This document shows positions 46,139 to 52,698 of a DNA stretch of 52,698 nt, in pieces (the first letter of the stretch is position 1; every line of letters begins with the position of its first letter). The notes under the pieces were generated by a model. The model was not told the origin of the DNA. It saw only the letters and a program-made list of their open reading frames with translations, and ran no database searches. Position numbers and translations under genes: made by a program. Source of the DNA: Paracoccus versutus (GTDB taxonomy: Bacteria; Pseudomonadota; Alphaproteobacteria; Rhodobacterales; Rhodobacteraceae); NCBI RefSeq assembly GCF_000763885.1, contig NZ_JRKO01000042.1, positions 1 to 52,698 on the forward strand. The letters are read 5' to 3'.

Positions 46139-47557
46139 ATGACAGGTATGAACATCTCGAACGATATTCTTTCGGTCGACGCGGCGATGGTGCGGGCGCG
46201 CAGCGCCCAGGCCGGATACGAGGCGGGGGGCAGCCAGAGCCGCTATGACCGGGCTGCCCTTGCCGTCGGCTGGGCCATCATGCAGCCCGAACGCAACCGG
46301 CAACTGGCGGAACTGGCGGTCCGCAGCACCGGGCTGGGCAATGTCGCCGACAAGATCGTCAAGAACCATCGCAAGACGCTGGGTCTTTTGCGCGACATCC
46401 GTGGCGTGGCCACGCATGGCATCCTGTCCGACGACCCCGAAACCGGCATCGCCGAGATCGCGCGGCCCATCGGCGTGATCGGCGCGGTGGTGCCCTCGAC
46501 CAACCCGGCCGCGACGCCGGCGAACAACATCATCAACGCGCTGAAATGCGGCAATGCCATCGTTCTGTCGCCCTCGCCCAAGGGGGTGGCCTGTTGCGAG
46601 ATGCTGCTGGGGTTCATCCATGCCGAGTTCGACCGCATCGGCGAGGACCGCGACCTGGTGCAGGTGCTTCCAGGGCAAGGCAGCAAGGCCAAGACCCAGC
46701 GCCTGCTGGAGACCGCCGACCTGGTGGTCGTGACCGGCAGCCAGGACAATGTGCGGCGCGCCTATGAAAGCGGCACCCCCGCCATCGGCGTCGGCGCCGG
46801 CAATGTGGCGGTGATCGTGGACGAGACCGCCGACCTGGCCGATGCGGCGGGCAAGATCGCCGCCTCCAAGACCTTCGACAATGCGACATCCTGTTCGTCC
46901 GAAAATGCGCTGATCGTGGTGGATGCGGTCTATGACGCCTTCGCCGCTGCACTTGCGGCCGAAGGGGGCGCGGTCCTGCCGCCATCCGAAGCGCCGGGTA
47001 TCGTGGCCCGGCTCTGGCAGGACGGGCATATGAACCGCGAGATCATCGCCAAGGATGCCGAGGTGATGATCGACCGGCTGGGGCTGGCCGGCAGGGTGCC
47101 GTCCGGCACCCGGCTGATCGCGGTCGAGACCGAGGGCATCGGTCCCGACCATCCGCTGTCGGGCGAAAAGCTCAGCCGCATCGCCGCGCTTTACCGCGCG
47201 CGGGATTTCGAGCACGCGGCGGAACTGGCGCGCCGCATCCTGAGCCATCAGGGCGCCGGCCATTCGGTCGGGCTGCATTCGCGCGACGCCGATCGCCCGC
47301 TGGCGCTTGGCCGCGACCTGCCGGTCTGCCGGGTCATCGTCAACCAGGCGCATTGCTTCGCGACCGGCGGAGCCTTCGACAACGGCCTGCCCTTTTCGCT
47401 GTCGATGGGTTGCGGCAGCTGGGGCGGCAACTCCATCGACGCCAATTTGAACTGGCGCCATTTCATGCAGCGCACCCGCGTCGTGCGGCCAATTCCCCCG
47501 CGCGAGCCGGCGCTTGACGAGATCTTCGGCAGCTATTGGCAGGAGGCGGGGAAATGA
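46139..47557 (+). CDS. sauS: Sulfoacetaldehyde dehydrogenase (acylating)
   Basis: The 472-residue protein is a CoA-acylating aldehyde dehydrogenase of the EutE/AdhE type. The catalytic cysteine lies in NATSCSSENALIV, preceded by the cofactor region PIGVIGAVVPSTNPAATPAN and GAGNVAVIVDETADL. By its place between sauT and the regulator and next to xsc, it should reduce sulfoacetyl-CoA with NADPH to sulfoacetaldehyde, releasing CoA. Start: AGGAG precedes the ATG at 46139 closely; a second ATG three codons later is possible. The 3' end overlaps sauT by four bases (ATGA). Sequence alone would also fit a short-chain acetaldehyde dehydrogenase; context decides. Confidence 0.85.
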   Translation: MTGMNISNDILSVDAAMVRARSAQAGYEAGGSQSRYDRAALAVGWAIMQPERNRQLAELAVRSTGLGNVADKIVKNHRKTLGLLRDIRGVATHGILSDDPETGIAEIARPIGVIGAVVPSTNPAATPANNIINALKCGNAIVLSPSPKGVACCEMLLGFIHAEFDRIGEDRDLVQVLPGQGSKAKTQRLLETADLVVVTGSQDNVRRAYESGTPAIGVGAGNVAVIVDETADLADAAGKIAASKTFDNATSCSSENALIVVDAVYDAFAAALAAEGGAVLPPSEAPGIVARLWQDGHMNREIIAKDAEVMIDRLGLAGRVPSGTRLIAVETEGIGPDHPLSGEKLSRIAALYRARDFEHAAELARRILSHQGAGHSVGLHSRDADRPLALGRDLPVCRVIVNQAHCFATGGAFDNGLPFSLSMGCGSWGGNSIDANLNWRHFMQRTRVVRPIPPREPALDEIFGSYWQEAGK

Positions 47558-49080
47558 GGCTGGATCCGCTGAACCCGCCGCAGGGCACCACCCGCGACTG
47601 GCTGGACCATCGTGCCGCCGACCAGGGCCGGACGATCAGCCATGTCTTTCCCGAGGACGGCTCGGTCCTGACCTGGCGCGAATTGCGCGACGAGGCCGCC
47701 CGCATCGCCGGGCATCTGGCCGGGCTGGGCCTGGAGCGCGGCGAAAGCGTCGCGCTGATGATGCCCAATGGCCGCAATGCGGTGCTGGGCCTTTACGGCG
47801 CGCTTTACGGCGGCTTTCGGGCCACCATGATCAACCTGATCGCCGGCGCCGATGCCATCGGCTATGTGCTGTCGCATTCCGGCGCCCGCGCCCTGCTGGT
47901 CGATCCCGGCCAGCGCGCGCTGCTGGAGGCGGCGCTCGCCGCCCATCCTGCCGCGCCTGTGGTGATCGAGGCGGGTGCCGGCTTCGACTGGCCCGCCGGC
48001 TGCGCGCCGGCCGAGCCGCATCCGCATGGCGCCGCGGACGATGCGCTGCTGATGTATACCTCGGGCACCACCGGCCGGCCCAAGGGCGTGGTGCACAGCC
48101 ATGCCAGCCTGCTGGCCGGCGGCTGGACCACGGCGTTGGCACATGAGCTGCGGCCCGAGGACCGGGCCTTGTGCGTGCTGCCCATCTATCACATCAACGG
48201 GCTTTGCGTGACCATCCTTGGCCCGCTGCTCTCGGGCGGCTCGGTGGTGGTCTGCGACCGCTTTTCGGCCAGCCGGTTCTGGGGCCTGTGCGACCGGCAC
48301 GAGGCCAGCTGGTTCTCGGTCGTGCCGACGATCATCTCGCATCTGCTGCATGGCGAGGGCGAGCCGTCGCCGGCTGCCCGAGCGCGGCTGCGCTTCGGCC
48401 GCTCGGCCTCGGCGGCTCTGGCGCCTGAGGTGCAGTCGAGCTTCGAGCGCCGCTTCGGCATTCCCATCATCGAGACCATGGGCCTGACCGAGACGGCGGC
48501 CCAGATCCTGTCGAACCCGCTGCCGCCGGGCCTGCGCAAGATCGGCTCGCCCGGCCGGGCGGTGGGCAACCAGGTGGCGATCCTGTCGCCCGACCTGCGC
48601 CCGCTGCCGCCGGGCATCGAGGGCGAGATCGCCGTGCGCGGCGCCAATGTCATGCGCGGCTATCTGGGCGACCCGGCCGCGACCGCCGCCGCGCTGACCC
48701 CGGACGGCTGGCTGCGCACCGGCGACCTGGGCCAGATGGACGAGGAAGGCTACGTCTTCGTCACCGGCCGCCTGAAGGAGCTGATCATCAAGGGCGGCGA
48801 GAATATCGCCCCGCGCGAGATCGACGAGGCACTCTATACCCATCCCGACGTGATCGAGGCCGCGGCCTTCGCCCGCCAATGCGCCCGCTACGGCGAGCGG
48901 GTCGAGGCGGCCGTCACCCTGCGCCCCGGCTCGCCGCTTGGCGCGCCCGAGCTGATCTCGATCTGCGAGGAGCGGCTGGGGAAGTTCAAGTCGCCCGAGG
49001 TGATCCACCTGATGGCCGAGCTACCCAAGGGCCCCTCGGGCAAGATCCAGCGCCTGAAGCTGGCGCAACTGACACAATAG
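47554..49080 (+). CDS. sauT: Sulfoacetate-CoA ligase
   Basis: The 508-residue protein is an acyl-CoA synthetase of the AMP-binding family: LLMYTSGTTGRPKGVVHSH (phosphate loop), IETMGLTETAAQ (adenine motif), DGWLRTGDLGQMDEEGYVFV and GRLKELIIKGGENIAPREID (hinge), and the catalytic lysine in KGPSGKIQR. By context it activates sulfoacetate to sulfoacetyl-CoA at the cost of ATP, the first intracellular step. AGGAGG lies before the ATG, which overlaps the sauS stop. The 157-base spacer behind it has no terminator-like structure, so sauU is likely in the same transcript. Confidence 0.85.
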   Translation: MRLDPLNPPQGTTRDWLDHRAADQGRTISHVFPEDGSVLTWRELRDEAARIAGHLAGLGLERGESVALMMPNGRNAVLGLYGALYGGFRATMINLIAGADAIGYVLSHSGARALLVDPGQRALLEAALAAHPAAPVVIEAGAGFDWPAGCAPAEPHPHGAADDALLMYTSGTTGRPKGVVHSHASLLAGGWTTALAHELRPEDRALCVLPIYHINGLCVTILGPLLSGGSVVVCDRFSASRFWGLCDRHEASWFSVVPTIISHLLHGEGEPSPAARARLRFGRSASAALAPEVQSSFERRFGIPIIETMGLTETAAQILSNPLPPGLRKIGSPGRAVGNQVAILSPDLRPLPPGIEGEIAVRGANVMRGYLGDPAATAAALTPDGWLRTGDLGQMDEEGYVFVTGRLKELIIKGGENIAPREIDEALYTHPDVIEAAAFARQCARYGERVEAAVTLRPGSPLGAPELISICEERLGKFKSPEVIHLMAELPKGPSGKIQRLKLAQLTQ

Positions 49081-49237
49081 CGCCCGAGGGGCAGGAAGGA
49101 GGCGTCGTTTCCCAAGAACACGGCCCGCCGCCAGGAGCCCGAAGACCCGCCGGAGGAGGGCGGAGCTTCAACAGAGGACCGCGCAACGGGCCGCAAACGG
49201 ACGTGCCAACACATCCAGCATAATCCAGGGAGGAGAC

Positions 49238-50563
49238 ATGCTAAGGCTTACCCGATTCAGGACGACGGACCGCGTTCTGTTCGTCATCTGCCTGATGTAT
49301 CTGGTCACCTATATCGACCGGGTGAACATCAGCACCGCCGCCCCCGCCATGCAGGCCGAGCTGGGCCTGTCGAATTTCGAGTTGGGGCTGGCGTTTTCCG
49401 CTTTCGCCTATCCCTATGCGCTGTTCCAGATCCTCGGCGGCCGGCTGGGCGACCGGCTGGGACCGCACAAGACCCTGATCATCTGCGGCACCGTCTGGTC
49501 GGCCGCAACCGTGATGATCGGCTTCGTCGAGGGCGCGGTCTCGCTCATCATCGCGCGCGTGCTTCTGGGCATGGGCGAAGGCTCGGCCTTCCCGACCGCC
49601 ACGCGGGCGCTGTCGAACTGGATGCCGGCCGAGAAGCGCGGCTTCGCGCAGGGCATCACCCATGCCTTCGCCCGTTTCGGCAATGCGCTGACCCCGCCGC
49701 TGATCGCCTTCCTGGTCATCGCGCTGTCCTGGCGGCATGCCTTCGTCATCGTCGGCCTGATCAGCTTCCTGTGGGTGGCGCTGTGGTGGTGGTATTTCCG
49801 CGACGATCCCCGCAGCCACAAGGGCATCACGCCCGAGGAACTGGAGGCCCTGCCGGACCAGAGGATCGTGGGCGAGCGCAAGACCCTGCCCTGGGGCCGG
49901 CTGCTCAAGCGGATGCTGCCGGTGACGATCACCGATTTCTGCTATGGCTGGACGCTGTGGCTGTTCCTGAACTGGATCCCGTCCTATTTCCTGCACCAGC
50001 ACGAACTGGACCTGAAGAAATCCGCCATCTTCGCGGCCGGCGTCTTCCTGGCCGGGGTCGTGGGCGACCTGGCGGGCGGCTGGCTCAGCGACGGCATCCT
50101 GCGCCGCACCGGCAATGTCGCCCTGGCGCGGATCAGCGTGATCATCCTGGGCTTCCTGGGCGCCTTCGCCTGCATGTTGCCGGTGATGTTCTCGACCGAT
50201 CTGGTGACGGTGGCGATCAGCCTCAGCGCGGCCTTCTTCTTCGCCGAGCTGATCGTGGCGCCGATCTGGGCCACGCCGATGGATATCGCGCCGCAATACT
50301 CCGGTACTGCCAGCGGTTTCATGAACTTCGGCTTTGGCCTGGCCGGGATGATCTCGCCTATCGTCTTCGGGCTGATCATCGACCTGACCGGACGCTGGGA
50401 TCTGCCCTTTGCCGCCTCGCTGGTCTTGCTTCTGCTGGGCGCGGGCATGGCACTGTTCATCCGGCCTGACCGTCCGTTTCTCGACGATCCAGCGAACGAG
50501 GACGCGAACGAAGACAAGGATCTGGACTGCGATCCACAGATCGCCGGCGCAGTATCGAAATGA
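49238..50563 (+). CDS. sauU: Sulfoacetate importer (MFS, anion:cation symporter type)
   Basis: The 441-residue protein has 12 predicted transmembrane helices. The N-terminal part RVLFVICLMYLVTYIDRVNI, the signature GGRLGDRLGPHKTLI, and RVLLGMGEGSAFPTATRALS identify the anion:cation symporter (GudP/ExuT-like) group of MFS, which take up organic anions with protons. In sau clusters this type of protein (SauU) imports sulfoacetate. A strong AGGGAGGAG ribosome site precedes the ATG. The C-terminal tail is acidic (DPANEDANEDKDLD). A hairpin and short tandem repeats separate it from xsc. Confidence 0.85.
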   Translation: MLRLTRFRTTDRVLFVICLMYLVTYIDRVNISTAAPAMQAELGLSNFELGLAFSAFAYPYALFQILGGRLGDRLGPHKTLIICGTVWSAATVMIGFVEGAVSLIIARVLLGMGEGSAFPTATRALSNWMPAEKRGFAQGITHAFARFGNALTPPLIAFLVIALSWRHAFVIVGLISFLWVALWWWYFRDDPRSHKGITPEELEALPDQRIVGERKTLPWGRLLKRMLPVTITDFCYGWTLWLFLNWIPSYFLHQHELDLKKSAIFAAGVFLAGVVGDLAGGWLSDGILRRTGNVALARISVIILGFLGAFACMLPVMFSTDLVTVAISLSAAFFFAELIVAPIWATPMDIAPQYSGTASGFMNFGFGLAGMISPIVFGLIIDLTGRWDLPFAASLVLLLLGAGMALFIRPDRPFLDDPANEDANEDKDLDCDPQIAGAVSK

Positions 50564-50568
50564 AGAAG

Positions 50569-50592
50569 GGACCTGCCCTGCCGGGCAGGTCC
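50569..50592 (+). terminator. Stem-loop between sauU and xsc
   Basis: GGACCTGCCC (50569-50578) pairs perfectly with GGGCAGGTCC (50583-50592) around a TGCC loop, six bases after the sauU stop. No T-run follows (GATCCCCCC), so it may be an attenuating or mRNA-processing structure more than a full terminator. Confidence 0.5.
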
Positions 50593-50612
50593 GATCCCCC
50601 CGCCACGCCAAA

Positions 50613-50636
50613 CCAAGCCAAGCCAAGCCAAGCCAA
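50613..50636. repeat. Short CCAAG tandem repeat
   Basis: Four perfect copies of CCAAG plus CCAA follow the hairpin in the sauU-xsc spacer. A pentanucleotide array can change length by slippage. Nothing else is recognised in the spacer except AT-rich sequence with TATACT at 50763-50768, a possible -10 element for xsc without a good -35. Confidence 0.8.
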
Positions 50637-50788
50637 ATGGCATGCGAAGGATCACCCGGAGCAGTTCGATCGATGCCAGGGCCGATGCGAAATGTCTTTC
50701 CTTGGGATCGGCATGTTCCCGGTCTGGGCCGACAGCGAATTATGCGCGCCGCCATTGGATAATATACTGAAAATGCAAGGACAATAAA

Positions 50789-52570
50789 ATGAGAATGACC
50801 ACTGAGGAGTCTTTTGTGAAAGTTCTCCAGCTTCACGGGATCGAGCATGCGTTCGGGATCATCGGCTCTGCGATGATGCCTGTGTCGGACCTGTTTCCCA
50901 GGGCTGGGATCACGTTCTGGGACTGCGCGCACGAGACGAATGCCGGGATGATGGCGGACGGGTTCACCCGCTCGACCGGCCGGATGTCGATGGCGATCGC
51001 GCAGAACGGCCCCGGCGTGACCGGCTTCGTCACGCCGGTCAAGACCGCCTACTGGAACCACACCCCGCTGCTCTTGGTCACGCCGCAGGCGGCGAACCGC
51101 ACCATCGGCCAGGGCGGCTTCCAGGAGATGGAGCAGATGCGCATCTTCGCCGATTGCGTCTGCTACCAGGAAGAGGTGCGCGACGCCTCGCGCATCCCCG
51201 AGGTCTTGAACCGGGTGATCATGCAGGCCTGGCGCAACTCGGCCCCGGCGCAGATCAACATCCCGCGCGACTTCTGGACCCAGGTCATCGACGTGGAGCT
51301 GCCGCAGGTGGTCGCCTTCGAGCGGCCCGCGGGCGGCGAGCAGGCGGTGGCCGAGGCGGCAAAGCTGCTGTCCGCGGCCGAGTTCCCGGTGATCCTGTCG
51401 GGCGCCGGCGTGGTGCTGTCGGGCGCGATCCCGGAGCTGGCCAGGCTGGCCGAGCGGCTGGATGCGCCGGTCTGCTCGAACTACCAGCACAACGACAGCT
51501 TCCCCGGCTCGCACCCGCTGGCCATGGGCCCCTTGGGCTACAACGGCTCGAAGGCGGCGATGGAGATCATCGCCAGGGCCGACGTGGTGCTGGCGCTGGG
51601 CACGCGCTTGAACCCGTTCTCGACCCTGCCGGGCTATGGCATCGACTACTGGCCGAAGGACGCCAGGATCATCCAGGTCGACATCAACGCCGACCGCATC
51701 GGGCTGACCAAGAAGGTCACGGTCGGCATCCAGGGCGACGCGGCCAAGGTGGCGCGCGGCATCCTGGCGCAGCTTGCCCCCACCGCCGGCGATGCCGGCC
51801 GGGCGGAACGCAAGGCGCTGGTGGCGCAGACCAGGTCCCGCTGGGCGCAGGAACTGTCGAGCCTGGACCACGAGGAGGACGATCCCGGCACCGAATGGAA
51901 CGAGGACGCGCGCAGGCGCGACGCCGGGCTGATGAGCCCGCGCCAGGCCTGGCGGGCGATCATGCAGGCGGTGCCGAAGGAGGCGATCGTCAGCTCGGAC
52001 ATCGGCAACAACTGCGCCATCGGCAATGCCTACCCGAGCTTCGAGGCCGGGCGGAAATACCTGGCGCCGGGGCTGTTCGGGCCCTGCGGCTACGGCTTCC
52101 CGGCGATCCTGGGCGCCAAGATCGGCAATCCCTCGACGCCGGTGATCGGCTTTGCCGGCGACGGCGCCTTCGGCATCTCGATGAACGAGATGACCGCCTG
52201 CGGCCGCGAGGACTGGCCGGCGATCACCATGGTGATCTTCCGCAACTACCAGTGGGGGGCGGAAAAGCGCAACACCACGCTGTGGTACGACAACAACTTC
52301 GTCGGCACCGAGCTGGACCGCGACACCTCCTATGCGAAGATCGCCCAGGCCTGCGGGCTCGTCGGCGTGCAGGTGAAGAGCCAGGAGGAACTGACCGCGG
52401 CGCTGCACGATGCGGTCGAGCGGCAGATGAAGAACCGCGAGACCACCTTCATCGAGGTGCTGCTGAACCAGGAACTGGGCGAGCCCTTCCGCCGCGACGC
52501 GATGAAGAAGCCGGTGGTGGTCGCCGGCATCGACCCGGCCGACATGCGCCCCCAGCAGGGCGCGGCCTGA
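50789..52570 (+). CDS. xsc: Sulfoacetaldehyde acetyltransferase
   Basis: Xsc is a thiamine-diphosphate enzyme that converts sulfoacetaldehyde and phosphate to acetyl phosphate and sulfite, the carbon-sulfur bond cleavage step of C2-sulfonate catabolism. The 593-residue length and sequence fit the family. The N-terminal pyrimidine domain shows HAFGIIGSAMMPVSDLFPRA and WDCAHETNAGMMADGFTRST, and the C-terminal ThDP motif is FAGDGAFGISMNEMTACGRE ending in FRNYQWGAEKRN. AAGGA precedes the ATG by eight bases. It closes the sau operon; acetyl phosphate would go to a Pta enzyme, which is expected beyond the window edge, and sulfite needs export or oxidation. Confidence 0.95.
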   Translation: MRMTTEESFVKVLQLHGIEHAFGIIGSAMMPVSDLFPRAGITFWDCAHETNAGMMADGFTRSTGRMSMAIAQNGPGVTGFVTPVKTAYWNHTPLLLVTPQAANRTIGQGGFQEMEQMRIFADCVCYQEEVRDASRIPEVLNRVIMQAWRNSAPAQINIPRDFWTQVIDVELPQVVAFERPAGGEQAVAEAAKLLSAAEFPVILSGAGVVLSGAIPELARLAERLDAPVCSNYQHNDSFPGSHPLAMGPLGYNGSKAAMEIIARADVVLALGTRLNPFSTLPGYGIDYWPKDARIIQVDINADRIGLTKKVTVGIQGDAAKVARGILAQLAPTAGDAGRAERKALVAQTRSRWAQELSSLDHEEDDPGTEWNEDARRRDAGLMSPRQAWRAIMQAVPKEAIVSSDIGNNCAIGNAYPSFEAGRKYLAPGLFGPCGYGFPAILGAKIGNPSTPVIGFAGDGAFGISMNEMTACGREDWPAITMVIFRNYQWGAEKRNTTLWYDNNFVGTELDRDTSYAKIAQACGLVGVQVKSQEELTAALHDAVERQMKNRETTFIEVLLNQELGEPFRRDAMKKPVVVAGIDPADMRPQQGAA

Positions 52571-52606
52571 GGCGGGACGGCGGCGGAAGGCCGGGGCGTC
52601 CCCTGC

Positions 52607-52698
52607 CTTTCTCCGTTCCCAAATACCCCGGGGGGCGCTTGCGCGGCCCCATCGAGGGGCCGCGCAAGCGCGAGGGGGGCAGGGCCCCCCTCGGCGCC
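52607..52698 (-). repeat. Dispersed repeat with two long hairpins at the right edge
   Basis: This is the second copy of the repeat seen after ispH, in the opposite orientation. On the minus strand it contains TATTTGGGAACGGAGAAA (complement of 52608-52625). Attached are a 16-bp perfect hairpin (arms 52635-52650 and 52656-52671, five-base loop) and a 9-bp one (GAGGGGGGC-agg-GCCCCCCTC, 52672-52692). It starts 37 bases after the xsc stop and probably ends the transcript. The element may continue past the window. Confidence 0.7.

Noticed and set aside
49241..52408. A long minus-strand open frame opposite sauU and xsc
   Set aside because: It mirrors two confident genes, shows typical shadow composition and contains no motifs.

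Overview
The window is a high-GC chromosomal segment of an alphaproteobacterium of the family Rhodobacteraceae, most probably Paracoccus. This is judged from gene content (ispH-rnhA block, lon-HU block, ArsR-ArsC fusion, DUF1127 and TIGR02300 proteins), from protein sequences, and from a GC-rich dispersed repeat that I associate with this family. No database search was possible, so the genus is an inference. There is no phage, plasmid or CRISPR locus.

Layout. 0.1-9.1 kb is housekeeping: flavin reductase, apt, ispH, a glutathione transferase, rnhA and a TRIC-like channel on the plus strand; a VOC protein, a group III truncated haemoglobin and an FAD monooxygenase on the minus strand; then ileS. 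9.2-14.4 kb holds a glycosyltransferase-like protein, a gene-free AT-richer stretch, the stress gene csbD behind a possible EcfG-type promoter, lon behind a possible heat-shock promoter, an HU-like protein and tRNA-Val(CAC). 14.6-24.7 kb is accessory: a TAXI receptor gene with an internal deletion, an arsenic-type ArsR-ArsC fusion with an operator over its start codon, a TonB receptor with an AraC regulator, a GntR regulator, a SprT-like peptidase, a Gly/Asp/Ser-rich exported protein, a small ATP-grasp enzyme and a CAP-RTX secreted protein.

25.0-31.5 kb contains the least understood system. Four overlapping minus-strand genes encode a ketoacyl-ACP-synthase-III-like enzyme, an NAD-dependent epimerase/reductase, a metallo-beta-lactamase-fold hydrolase and a PaaK/F390-synthetase-like adenylating enzyme. 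They are divergent from a TetR regulator and a sulfotransferase. Two identical-type palindromes (TGAAC-N3-GTTCA) lie in the shared promoter region. The set looks like a dedicated acyl-product pathway, reminiscent of but not identical to olefin (Ole) clusters.

31.6-44.0 kb is mixed: rarA, an orphan gene, a chromosomal AadA-like adenylyltransferase, chaC, a DCC thiol protein, a DUF1127 protein, an alpha/beta hydrolase beside the wreck of its divergent LysR gene, an ankyrin protein, a YncE-like protein, mgsA, a 12-copy 8-bp tandem repeat and an MFS transporter.

44.4-52.6 kb ends the window with a sulfoacetate catabolic cluster next to an IS110-type transposase remnant. A LacI-type regulator is divergent from sauS (acylating sulfoacetaldehyde dehydrogenase), sauT (sulfoacetate-CoA ligase), sauU (MFS importer) and xsc (sulfoacetaldehyde acetyltransferase). 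Together these would take up sulfoacetate, activate it to sulfoacetyl-CoA, reduce that to sulfoacetaldehyde, and cleave it to acetyl phosphate plus sulfite. A phosphate acetyltransferase would be expected just beyond the right edge. A strong predicted promoter and a perfect 11-bp-arm palindrome lie between regulator and sauS.
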